In this document: positions 9,663-18,776 of the stretch, piece by piece | Layout of the letters: every line of letters starts with the position of its first letter | Position numbering within the stretch: position 1 is the first letter of the stretch | Origin: Chara braunii | Lineage: Eukaryota; Streptophyta; Charophyceae; Charales; Characeae | Direction: 5' to 3' | Assembly: GCA_003427395.1 (NCBI GenBank) | Contig: BFEA01000125.1 | Coordinates: 1,203,317 to 1,223,775 of the forward strand | DNA length: 20,459 nucleotides | Translations under genes and position numbers: made by a program | Notes under the pieces: model-generated | Databases searched by the model: none | The model's input: only the letters and a program-made list of their open reading frames with translations | Told to the model about the DNA's origin: nothing

Positions 9663-9688
9663 AAAGTTGAGGGCTTGACGGGGGCGTC

Positions 9689-9697
9689 GAAAAGGGG
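9689..9697 (+). other. Weak polypurine tract before the 3' LTR
   Basis: GAAAAGGGG is the nearest all-purine run upstream of the 3' LTR start at 9710, but 12 nt (TCCGGGCTTGTT) separate it from the LTR. A classical plus-strand primer tract lies directly against the LTR, so this one is displaced or degraded, or the true tract has been lost. Confidence 0.35.
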
Positions 9698-10718
9698 TCC
9701 GGGCTTGTTTGTCAGGCGACCGAAGGCTAGTCGGTCGCCCTAATATCGACAGATTGACCCTTAGAAAAGTTGTCTGAGAGGGAATCGGTCGGACTTTTGT
9801 CTGACCGGTTGGGAAAAATTAGAGGTACCTCGGACACCCCTAAAATTAGATATGACGACCACTGAAACTAACCCTCAAAATTACCGAGGGAAACTGTCGT
9901 CTCTAACGCGCTGGTGCCTACCTATTTCCGCTCGCTCACCGAAATTGCGGGCCGCAAGACTGTGATTTGAAAGTAGGTCTTAGCAAAGTCAATTTACATA
10001 GCGCTATTGGCGTGGGAATGAAGCCTCAAAATTTAATTATTTTTAATGTTAAAATTAAAAATGGCAAAAAGAAGTAAGAACAGTAGAAGGAAAGACGAAA
10101 ACAGAATATTCCTAAATTTCTTTATTTTCCGCGACATTTAACTCTGGGGAAGACACCCTCGTTATTTGACGTTTCCAGCAATGAAATAAAAACAAATGAA
10201 ATTATTAAAAATGGTAAAAGAGAAAAAAAAATAAAAAATTCTGGCTATTCATGTGAGATCCCTCGGAATTTATTTTTGGTAAGATTACGTTTATTTATAT
10301 TATTCCAGACAATAAAATTAAGAAAGGGAAAAAATAAATAAAGATGATAAGGAGGAGCGAAACTAATGATTATTAGTCGTATGGACTAATTTCGCTTGGA
10401 TTATCCGCCATCGGGTCGAGCCCCCGGATTGAACGTTTTGTCTGCATTCTAACAATTTTCACTATTCCCCGATGATCGAGATTTTATGTGTCGCCTTCCT
10501 GATTTACCCGATTACCAACTTTACTGAGACAGAGTGTTCCGAGAATGGGGGCCGCCTAGCCGGCGTGGGTTGGTGCTACTTTGGACCGACAGTATGAGTT
10601 TTGTATTTGGTACGGACACGTGGTTCGCTGAGGTTTGGTATTGGTGGGGAGTTGCTGTATTCGACGATCCCGGGCGTGTTTCTGGTTCAGCATGCGCATT
10701 GAGCCCGACACCAGCGTA

Positions 10719-10997
10719 CTTAAGGTTCGGACACATCACCACGATTTATCATCACGTTCGGAACCACCACAGCGAGTTATTTCAGGTTTGGGGACACTAT
10801 GGTGATTCACCTTCTGACGACAACGACAGTTGTTTCAAGTTCGGCAGCCTCATATTTTAAGTTCAACACCATCATGACACTTTATTTCAAATTCAGAACC
10901 GCTGCGGTGATTTATTTTCGGGACCGGGATTTCCACGGCGATTTATTTCAGGTTCATACCCTTGGCGGTAAATTATTTCAGGCTCGGAACTATCGCT
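10719..10997 (+). repeat. 30-bp tandem minisatellite inside the 3' LTR
   Basis: Unit-for-unit counterpart of 3620-3905, with the same TTATTTCAGGTTCGG core and the same 22-bp spacings in the middle. A TAA stop at 10858-10860 interrupts the frame that reads as a ten-residue repeat in the other LTR. Confidence 0.73.
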
Positions 10998-12564
10998 ACA
11001 TGGCTGCAAGGTTCGGCTTTGACATGGTGCGGCAACCTAGCTCTAGTTTTCAGGATCGGGACAGGCTCGACACTGATGTGGCGCGGGATATTCAAGTTGA
11101 TGTGGTATGGTATTTACATTGGTTCGGTCCGGTACTCTGGCTCAGGACAGGTTCGGCGCCCGCATATTATGAATCATTGAGGTTCGAGTTGGTTGTCACA
11201 GGATCGTCATCGGTACAACAATGGTGCAGGTTGTACTAATTGAGGCTGATATGTTCCAGGTGCGGCGTCGGTATGTTAGCAGGTGCAGTGTGTTGCGGTG
11301 CACACTGCTAATTTGGACTGTGGCTTTGGTGTATGTGCCAGCTCGTGGGTACCACTGGTTCAACTGCGGGTATTGCTGGGTGTCCATGGACAACACAGTA
11401 CCCTCACTGTTGCAGGCCTGCAGGCCTGGTTTTCTGGGACTTGGCCAGGGTCTGCAGTCCGCTAGAAGTCAGGATCAATGGGACTGAGACCTACGGGGAC
11501 CGGTGCTCCGCTCGAGGTCCCATACTGTCCTGCTAACGGAATATAGAGGAGACCAGCGAGGAGGGTGGACAGTGTGTGCAAGGTGTACGCAACCCACTTC
11601 GTGAATCAGGGTAGCGGAGGTCAACGCGCTGGGAACTATAGCCCGTTTCAGTGACGGGGGGGACAGTGAGCCAGGCGTTCTCAGCCCACCTGCTCGCTCT
11701 CGCACACGGCCTGATTGGGACTCAGGCGGTGGAAGCTTGGAGATGGGGAGTGTGGATCCGGGCAGGCACTGGTGAGAGTGCACCCGGCGTACGCAGTCCA
11801 CGCTACGCTTTGGTCACAGTATCGTCAGCCCGGTTGAGGGCTCAGACTGTAGGAAACTGGGTATGGAAGGTGCACTCAGACAAGGGGGGGAGAGAGTGAG
11901 TGACTGTGCAGTGAGGGAGAGAATGAGTGAAAGAGAGAGAACGAGTGTGCAGCGACGGAGAGAGAGAGAGTACCAATGCTGAACCACTTGAACGCACTAC
12001 GACTTCAGCGAGAGGACGAATGCATCGCTATCTCCAGACCAGATTTGCAACGAGAGAATGCACGGGAGCACGCACGAGAACCGTGAGCTCCGAGTCATCC
12101 AATCAACGCAAGGATGACTGATCATGCATCGGAACCGAATCAGCGTACGGTTTATCCAACCAGTGCATGAAGGGGGACTTTCTCCTCTATCCAATCAACG
12201 CATGGAAGGGCTAATCGAGGGCGAGCGGACTGAGTCATCAGGCCACATGATACCACACACGGGGCAGGGCATACGGTGGAGCAACGTGTACAAATATGGA
12301 GAATAAATAAATAAATGAACAAAAGCCCAGGACAGCGACCAAGGGGAACAACTATGGTGAACTGCAATGTGAGAGACAGAGTAAGTGAAGAGCACAGGAA
12401 AGTAAGAGAAGGGCTGAATTTTTGACTTTTATTCATCCACGCTTCCTAGACTCGTACGTGCCCAGGTACATTCAGATTTGAACCAGCAAGATGGTTCGAT
12501 GACCCAATCATGATTGCTATCGGGGCGATCACTCTCTCTCGCAGGTGAGAGGTCCAATTATTCC

Positions 12565-13068
12565 CGCTGTCGGTGGGATCATTCTTACCGAAGAAAAGAC
12601 CAATTAATTATCGCTGCTAGCGGTATCAACCAATCTGCCTGAAGCGAAAACCAGTTATTCATACTGCTACCGGTATCATCCAGTCTTAATAGCAGGAAGA
12701 CCAATCACTGCCACTGCTAGCGGCTCCATCGAGTTTTGCTGATGGGAAGACCAATCATGTTCTCCACTAGCTGAATTATTCATTCATACTGATGCGAAAA
12801 CTAATCATCCTCGTTTTTTTTTTTCCGCTGTTGGTGAGATCAGACACTCGTGCATATGAGAGAAGCAAATGTACCCTCTGTTGGCGTGAACAACTACTCA
12901 CAAACGGGATGTACCCGCTGCTGAAATGACCAGTCACTTACATGGATGAGACAAGCAATCATCTCTGCTAAGGGTGGGGATCAACCACTCTTGCAGGGGA
13001 CATCATTTGCCATTTTCACTCTTGATGGGGACAGTCTCCCTCTTTCGCGAAAACAACCAGCAGTAATA
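12565..13068 (+). repeat. 50-bp tandem array inside the 3' LTR
   Basis: Counterpart of 5435-5940 with the same order of units (CCGCTG.., CTGCTAGCGG.., CCGCTGTTGG..) and the same expanded T run, here T11. The unit-to-unit divergence within the array is much larger than the divergence between LTR copies. Confidence 0.7.
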
Positions 13069-13771
13069 GAGGGCATACAAGTTTATGATTAGTCGTTGCC
13101 TGATTGGCTGATGCACCCTGCGTGAAGGATGTTAATTGAATCGTATCTCTCTGCTCAACCAACATTTGATTGACTAGTACCCTCGCTGAAAAGTGCACTG
13201 GTTGGCTTTAGTCTTTTATGAAATATTCCTGATTATAGTCATTTCTGAAAGGGGGCAACATCTTAAGTGACCTCGGGCATGTGTGTGTGTGTGTCTGTGT
13301 GAGTGGATGAGACAACAAGGTTGATGAGGAGAGAGACTTTGCGCACTCACGCGAAGGAGGAGTGAGCCCAATCAATTACAAAGAAAGCGCACTGAGTGAG
13401 GGACATCAAGTGCACCTCTTGAGGGAGAGGGAATAAACTGTGTGTAAAAGATAGAGTGTGTGGGAGAGTAGCTCTCTTGTTTTCTAATTACATGCACCTG
13501 GCTCGAGGTACGCCCAAGTACACTCAAGAATGGGTCAGGGAACGAGATTGCAGGGCGTAACGAGCAGAGCCAACCGACAGGTAAGTGGTGAAGTGAGAGA
13601 AACAGTTAATGAGAAAGGGATGGGGAGTGTGCATGAGTGTGTGTGAGGAACGTGCAGGAAGAGAGGGAGTGCGCACCCTGAGAGAGTGTGCAGATTGACA
13701 GAGAGAGAGAGAGAGAGGTAAGGCAAAAGAGTGATATGAGTGGGATTCTGTTCCCTGATATTATTGTTATT

Positions 13772-13780
13772 TATAAAATC
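13772..13780 (+). promoter_or_regulatory. Candidate LTR TATA box (3' LTR)
   Basis: TATAAAATC at the position equivalent to 6642-6650, within the same AT-rich island. If active, it would read outward into the right flank. Confidence 0.3.
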
Positions 13781-14839
13781 ATAATAATAATTGTTATTTC
13801 CCGTTTATTTTCATTCACCCCCGTTCATAGGCACACGCTGACTACAGATGAGCCGGGCTTGAGAACTGGCGGGGGAGAGCGAGAGTCAGCAGCACGCGCT
13901 CCATTCAGAGAGAGCAAAGAGTGAGAGCCCGTGCAAAAGTGTGTGACCGCAGGGATGGGACAACATGTGCGTGAGATTGTGCGCTCAGAGAGAGAGGAGG
14001 ACTGCAATGACTGAGAGAGAGAGTAAGAGAGGAAGTAATTGAGAAGGCTGATTTGCAGTCTTTTGGACAAATATCATGCATCTGGCTCTAGTAAGAGCCT
14101 GAGTGCATTCAGACTTAGCGTCCTTGTTTCAATTGGGCACGGGAGCTCCCTCCCAGATGATCCATCCCGTTCGCTGATTGTTATTTCTTCGCTGCTTCGG
14201 TCGAGCACAGTGTGGGAAGGGCTAGCATCCAATCTTATGGCTTGCGAGATGCCGGACACGAAAACGACTCAAACTTGAAGCCGGAAATCGCCCCTCGAAA
14301 CGGGCTTTAAAGTAGGGCTGCCTGCATGAGCATGAGAAAGAGTAATATCAATTGTAATAAAAATTTCATCATTTTTATTGTCTTTATCTTGCTTGCTTGG
14401 TTTAAAATGAAAATAGCTGCTGCAAAGATCTAAGCCTAGATGCAAGAATCGATAAATGGTAAAATGAACTTTGGAATACTTTCTGGTCATTTGGGAAGCG
14501 AAAAACGTTAACCGTGACTGAGATCAATCTTCAAAAGGGAGTGTAACAGGCGATCAAAACGTATCATAGCACCCTGCCGCTCGTTGAGGACCTCGGATGC
14601 GGGCGCAGCGAGTGACAGGGGTTGTGGCCCCTGGCTTCAGCGAACAGTAGGGGCCCCTCCCCGGGTTTCCTCACAACGGGCCCCACCGATTAAGAGCACA
14701 ACACAAGCTCGTAAGTGACAATGCTGGCATAACCCGACCATCGTCGACAATGATCCAATGTCGAGATCCTATCTGGCACTCGGCGCCCAGACTACAGGTG
14801 GCAAATCATATCTAGCCTACTATTCACGATGCGACAGGT

Positions 14840-15121
14840 GACGTCAACAGCTTCACGAAGTACGAGCAGATCTCGACCAATGTCGTTCACCTCAAGCGCC
14901 AGGTATGTCTCTCGTATCACTCACGACCCTGGCGACGTCAACAGCTTTTCGAAGTACGAGCGGATCTCGGCCAGTGTCGTACGCCTCAAGCACCATGTAT
15001 GTCTCTCGTATCACTCACGACCTTGACGATGTCAACAACTTCTCGAAGTACAAGCGGATCTCGGTCAGTGTCGTACATCTCAAGCACCAGGTATGTCTCC
15101 CGTATCACTCACAACCCGGAT
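14840..15121 (+). repeat. Three tandem 94-bp units with exon-like structure
   Basis: Units begin at 14840, 14934 and 15028. In each the first 63 bases form one open frame starting D-V-N and containing F-x-K-Y and I-S, and the next bases are GTATGT at 14903, 14997 and 15091. Units 1 and 3 read CAG/GTATGT, a strong plant 5' splice-site consensus, and unit 2 reads CAT/GTATGT. As 94 is not a multiple of three, the frame shifts between units and they cannot be one continuous protein. Either this is a satellite that happens to resemble an exon end, or a tandemly copied exon. I do not recognise the peptide. Confidence 0.72.
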
Positions 15122-15240
15122 CCCAACATAGGCTACGGCGCTCACACGTGGGCTGCGCCCTGGCTGCCCGCTGGCTCGCGCCGTTCGAGGTCACGCGGCC
15201 ACACACTTGCTCGCGTTGGCTCCCCACTGTCTGCACGACT

Positions 15241-15500
15241 CACCCCCCGTACGGCTTCCCGCACACGGATCTCCCTGTGTCGCGTGGCTTCCCGCGCAAC
15301 TTTCCCCTGCACGGATCTTCCCCGCACGGATCTCCCTCACAGCTTTCTGCGCCACTTCCTGCGCAGCTCTCCACGCAGCCTCCCGCACAGCTTCCCGCAC
15401 AGTTTCCCGTGCAGCTTCCCGCACAGTTTTCCACGAAGTGGCGCTTCCCCCCCGCACGGCCCGGTTCGCCTTAGCGCCTCTCTTCCCCTGCGCGTGGCTC
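15241..15500 (+). repeat. GC-rich 12-bp minisatellite (CTTCCCGCACAG type)
   Basis: CTTCCCGCACAG and close variants repeat, most regularly at 15335-15440, where the period is 12 bp. Looser copies with GCACGGATCT reach back to about 15241. Read as protein it gives a four-residue Q-L/F-P-A repeat, an effect of the 12-bp unit and not evidence of a gene. Confidence 0.68.
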
Positions 15501-15501
15501 C

Positions 15502-15537
15502 TTCTCTCTCTCTCTCTGTCTCTCTCTCTGTCTCTCA

Positions 15538-15628
<91 letters not shown>

Positions 15629-15629
15629 N

Positions 15630-15713
<84 letters not shown>

Positions 15714-15726
15714 TCTTTCTCCCTCT
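15502..15726 (+). repeat. Long CT microsatellite containing an assembly N
   Basis: About 225 bp of (CT)n with a few G, A and T interruptions near the left edge and CCC at the right edge. The N at 15629 sits where the phase slips: before it C falls on even positions, after it T does. The N therefore marks a junction of unknown length, not a single unread base. True tract length is not known. All Ser-Leu and Arg-Glu open frames through it are artefacts. Confidence 0.95.
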
Positions 15727-15769
15727 CACGTGCGCGCACGCACCGCAACACTCCATGTCCACCACCGTT

Positions 15770-15840
15770 CCCCCTCGCGGCAGCTTTCCCCCGCGGCAGC
15801 TCTCCCCCACGGCAGCTTTCCCTGCGCGGCTTCCCACACG
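15770..15840 (+). repeat. GC-rich minisatellite on the right side of the CT tract
   Basis: CGCGGCAGCTTTCCC and CACGGCAGCTTTCCC-type units occur every 15-18 bp. They share the CGCAGCTTTCCC core with the 12-bp units on the left of the CT tract, which suggests that the CT tract expanded inside one minisatellite. Confidence 0.6.
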
Positions 15841-16069
15841 AGCTCTACTCCAAGCTGCAGTTTCCTGCGTATCGTTCACTCCCCGCACAGCCCGCTCCCG
15901 CGCAGAAGCTCTTTCCCCTCGCGAGCTCCTTTATTCCCGCTCGACTTCCTTTGTCCCGCGAGGCTTCGTCCCCCCTCCGCGCTGTTCTAACTTACCCCGC
16001 ACCCATCTTTGAATGGACCCGGTGCGCAACCCTGGCCAGGTTCACCGTCCAACTCGAGTTCCTCCGAAT
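15841..16069. other. GC-rich spacer of the higher-order repeat
   Basis: C/T-biased sequence without a conserved motif. Open frames run through it because stop codons are rare in this composition. Confidence 0.4.
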
Positions 16070-16216
16070 GAGAACACAGCATTAGCTCGTAAGCGACATG
16101 ATGGCACAGTCTCATCATCATCAGCAAAGAACCAACAACGATATCCTTTCTGCCGCTCAGCGCCCAGGCTACAAATGGTAGATGCTATCTAGCCTACTAT
16201 CTACGATGTTACTGGT

Positions 16217-16312
16217 GACGTCAACAACTTCCTGAAGTACGAGCAAATCTCGTCCCGTAGCCGTCGCAACAAGCGCCAGGTAAGTCTCTCGTGTCACTCA
16301 CAACCTCGATCC
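16217..16312 (+). repeat. Distal diverged copy of the 94-bp unit
   Basis: Begins GACGTCAACAACTTC and keeps AAGTACGAGCAAATCTCG. It ends CAG/GTAAGT at 16277-16285, an ideal 5' splice-site consensus, then CTCTCGTGTCACTCACAACC as in the proximal units. The first 63 bases are again open in the same frame, but the second half has drifted to an Arg-rich reading. Confidence 0.7.
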
Positions 16313-16316
16313 CCGT

Positions 16317-16681
16317 GTACTTGATTAGGACTTTTGTACCTATTCGTGCGTGATCCGAGTACACGGCTCCCTCCATGCACCATGTACCTGTTCGGAGGCA
16401 CGTACCTCCGCCACACCTCGTGCCTTCCTCAGCTCGCCCCTTGCGGCCAGCTAGTGTGCCTGTTACCACTGTGAGCTCGCCTCGTGCACAAGTCCCTCGT
16501 CCGCTTCTGAGCCAGCACACTTCGTGTGCCGGCCTGTGCACCCGTTTCGTGCGCTAGTCAGAATCCCCCACAGAATGGGCCCCGCTCAGCTTAAGTACTT
16601 TGTCGGGCCCAACGGTAATAGCAGCAGCAGCCTCCAGCCCACTGGTAACACCAAGGGTTGGGCGCGCTTTCGAAAAACTGG
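16317..16681. other. Unassigned GC-rich stretch
   Basis: No gene recognised. Open frames of about 60-130 codons occur on both strands with no family motif, and the opposite-strand frames overlap, as expected for stop-poor GC-rich DNA. A short AGCAGCAGCAGC run is at about 16620. Confidence 0.35.
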
Positions 16682-16895
16682 CAGCGCCCCGGTACCAAGC
16701 CTCCTTCCGAACCTAGATCCGGGCCTATTTGGGCCCCCGAAAGATTTTCTCGCGGAGAGGGTCTTTTTGTCGGGTACCGGGCCTATTGCAGCGCCCTGGT
16801 ACTGGGGCTCTTTCCGAGCCTTAGCCCGAGCCTGTTCAGGCCCTAGTGGTCCCCACGCGGAAAGTATCAAGACCTTACCAATTTCCGCGGGTCCG
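16682..16895 (+). repeat. 107-bp tandem duplication
   Basis: CAGCGCCCCGGTACCAAG (16682) and CAGCGCCCTGGTACTGGG (16789) start two units that stay alignable through CTTTCCGAGCCT, CGGGCCT and GGCCC; similarity then weakens through an ACGCGGA segment. The 129-codon open frame across both units (16524-16913) has no recognisable domain. Confidence 0.55.
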
Positions 16896-17690
16896 GCCTT
16901 GGAAATAAACTGACGGCCTGAGGGCCCTTTCCTCATCTCCCCCGGTTCCCGCCGTCGGTCTCATCTCCTATTCGACCCGCATCGACAGCGCTTGGCGCGA
17001 GCCTGAAAGGTGCCACCCTCCGATAGCTATATTCCAACGACCGCGACGATTTCATCCACTTGACCGACACGTCACTGTCTCGCATTAAAATTTCCTGTTT
17101 TCAATTAAATTAATAATTCATCCGACAACCGTCGATTTCAGGCGAAATTTACCCCCGTCAGTTCGCAGTCTGCCACAGTCTAGTCTGGGTTTGGTTTTCC
17201 CATATTGTCCATCCGTCATTTGTCAGTCGTCTCCATGGGCTCGGGTCGCAAGACAAAAACATACCAGAAAGAACCGCCGCGCGAAATCCGACCTTCGGCT
17301 GTAGTCTCTTTGAAGGAAAGGGCGGCTTAAGGCTTGGGCCGCCCAACAATGCGTGTTCCTTTTGTGCGTTTGGCATTCCTTTATTTATTTATATATTCAT
17401 TTATTTACTTTTGTTAAGTCCTTTGACTGGATTCTTATGTTTTAGTAAAGCCGTTTTGGACTTTTCTCGAGTCCAACAGACTTGTGCGTTCGGATATGAG
17501 GACCATGGTAGTGTTTTTTTATTTTTTTTCTTTTTGCGCTGTTTGATTTTTTTGCCAAGGTCTGCCTATGCCAAGTTTGGTGTTTGTTGGGTCTTGGAGA
17601 TTACTGTTTTGGCCAGCCCTAAAAATCCTGAAAAATCCTAAAAAGTACACAAGTGGTTAACGGGTAGCTGAAAATTCAGGAATGAAAATT
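16896..17690. other. Unassigned stretch, no gene recognised
   Basis: GC-rich to about 17090, then mixed, with an AT-rich patch (about 17380-17410). No open frame above about 80 codons, no splice or domain pattern I can defend. Confidence 0.4.
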
Positions 17691-17691
17691 C

Positions 17692-17990
17692 TGAAGTAAG
17701 AGTTTTGGACAGTCTGAAAATCCCGAATGGTCCTGAAGTGGTGAAAGGTCCGAAGACCCTGAAAATCACCTGTTTGGGTAGGCAGCATCCTGAAGTGGTG
17801 AAGTGAGAGTTTTGGGCAGTCTGAAAATCCTGAATCGCCCTGAAGTGGTGAACGGTCCGAAGACCCTGAAAACCACCTGTTTAGACAGGCTGCATCCTGA
17901 AGTGGTGAAGGGTGTCTTGAAGTGGTGAAAGGTCCGAAGACCCTTAAAACCACCTATTTAGGCAGGGTGCATCCTGAAGTGGTGAAGGTT
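17692..17990 (+). repeat. Tandem array of 107/77-bp units
   Basis: GGTCCGAAGACCCT recurs at 17747, 17854 and 17931, and GCATCCTGAAGTGGTGAAG at 17785, 17892 and 17969, giving spacings of 107 and 77 bp. Units also share GAGAGTTTTGG-CAGTCTGAAAATC and AACCACCTGTTTAG-CAGG. The short unit lacks the 30-bp segment with the CAGTCTGAAAATC phrase. CCTGAAGTGGTGAA also repeats inside units. Non-coding. Confidence 0.82.
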
Positions 17991-18700
17991 GTTGTTAACC
18001 TTCTCTCGAAAAGTAAAGCAATTTTTGCATGAATACACTTTTGCCTTGTGGTTTAAGGCCCCTTTGTTTTTGTTTTTTTTTTAAATAATTTATGGTTGTT
18101 TATTTGGTGTCCGCTCTATGGATTGGTGACAAATCAAGCTTAAAAGGTGTAAGATGTTTGTTATAACGATCCTGAAAACCCCCAGAAAAATTAGGGGTCT
18201 GTTAACCGCTTCTCCCAGGTTCATGTCCGTATGTAGTGGAGGAGTTCCTACTGCATCAGCAAGATCCCCTGAACGTCCGGTAGGGACTCACGCAGGTTGT
18301 TTTGAGGCCAGGCCAATGGTCTGGGACTTGGGTCTTCAATTAGGGTTGTCGATCAGATACTGGATACCGTCCTGATCAGAGGCCGAGTGCTGCCCAGCCA
18401 GGCTCAGTGCTATACAGCTGGGTCAGCTCTCCGGACCATGACATTCAGTAATTATCAGTTTGTGGGCGTCACGCTGCTGGAGCTGTGTGAGGACCTTGAG
18501 CGCAGTAGTTGAGTAGAGGTAGACAGTACGAGTGAGAGCGGAGGGGAGTGGAAAGAGGCAGGGGCTATGTGAGGCAATGCCCCCAGGACTTGACTCGACA
18601 CTTCGGACAAAGGTATTGGTCAAATTGTTGGCAAAGGGACTACTTTTGGACGACATGACTTATTCTCTCCCCTTACTCCTCCTTCCACCCAATCATCCAT
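17991..18700. other. Unassigned stretch, no gene recognised
   Basis: Starts T-rich (T runs near 18070), then mixed composition. The open frame at 18532-18888 begins plausibly but runs straight into the GA microsatellite, giving an Arg-Glu tail; I do not support it as a gene. Confidence 0.35.
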
Positions 18701-18701
18701 G

Positions 18702-18771
<70 letters not shown>
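18701..18771 (+). repeat. GA microsatellite
   Basis: About 70 bp of (GA)n with one extra G near 18714 and one C near 18738. Confidence 0.95.

Positions 18772-18776
<5 letters not shown>

Larger units (their letters stand above)
7539..9709 (+). other. Non-coding internal domain of the retrotransposon
   Basis: About 2.17 kb between the LTRs. It opens with the PBS and a GC-rich leader (GGGGATTGCACCCCC), then alternates CG-rich and A/T-rich blocks of roughly 180-200 bp to about 8770. A very A/T-rich part follows (8750-8900), and from about 9000 a C/T-rich tail with three hairpins. AAACCCTAA at 8401 and AAACCCTAG at 8417 and 9598 resemble the plant telo-box, but are too few to be telomeric. No open frame longer than about 70 codons and no retroelement protein motif is present on either strand. 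The domain would act only as RNA: priming, packaging and template. Confidence 0.8.
2627..14675 (+). mobile_element. LARD-type non-autonomous LTR retrotransposon with giant LTRs
   Basis: Two directly repeated, near-identical segments of about 4.91 kb and 4.97 kb enclose about 2.17 kb. The outer ends read TGTC..CTCACA, giving the usual TG..CA and a 3-bp TGT/ACA inverted end. A perfect tRNA-Asp PBS starts 4 nt inside the 5' LTR end, and a short purine run lies 12 nt before the 3' LTR. The internal part has no open frame above about 70 codons, and none of the hallmarks of gag-pol (CCHC knuckle, D-S/T-G protease, YxDD reverse transcriptase, integrase HHCC/DDE). Such elements are known in plants as LARDs and are thought to move using proteins of an autonomous relative. 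The tRNA-Asp primer is common in Gypsy-superfamily (Athila/Tat) plant elements, so the partner is probably Gypsy-like; that is inference. The LTRs are more than twice as long as the internal domain, which is unusual. No perfect target-site duplication is visible. Confidence 0.88.
9710..14675 (+). repeat. 3' long terminal repeat (about 4.97 kb)
   Basis: Starts TGTCAGGCGACC and ends CCTCACA, followed by ACGGGCCCC. It is collinear with 2627-7538 and holds the same modules: 30-bp array (about 10719-10997), 50-bp array (about 12565-13068), (GT)7 at 13281-13294, TATA-like box at 13772 and the GGGGCCCC end. It has 34 extra bases at 12076-12109 and a T11 run where the 5' copy has T9. An AATAAA at 14356-14361 is a possible poly(A) signal that the 5' copy lacks (AATTAAA there). 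No gene is seen. Confidence 0.9.
14694..16316 (+). repeat. Higher-order repeat with a period of about 1,376 bp
   Basis: A segment of about 146 bp at 14694-14839 and one of 147 bp at 16070-16216 are collinear. Shared pieces are AGCTCGTAAG-GACA, GCGCCCAG-CTACA, ATCTAGCCTACTAT and ACGATG. Each is directly followed by a 94-bp unit beginning GACGTCAAC (14840 and 16217). The start-to-start distance is 1,376-1,377 bp. The first period contains three 94-bp units, GC-rich minisatellites and a long CT tract. The second period is cut short after one 94-bp unit, where similarity fades by about 16316. The large retrotransposon ends only 18 bp to the left. Confidence 0.7.

Noticed and set aside
14905-16085. 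Long Ser/Leu-, Pro- and Arg/Glu-rich open frames on both strands
   Set aside because: They are read-through of the CT tract and the 12-bp minisatellite, cross an N, and have no complex sequence outside the repeats.
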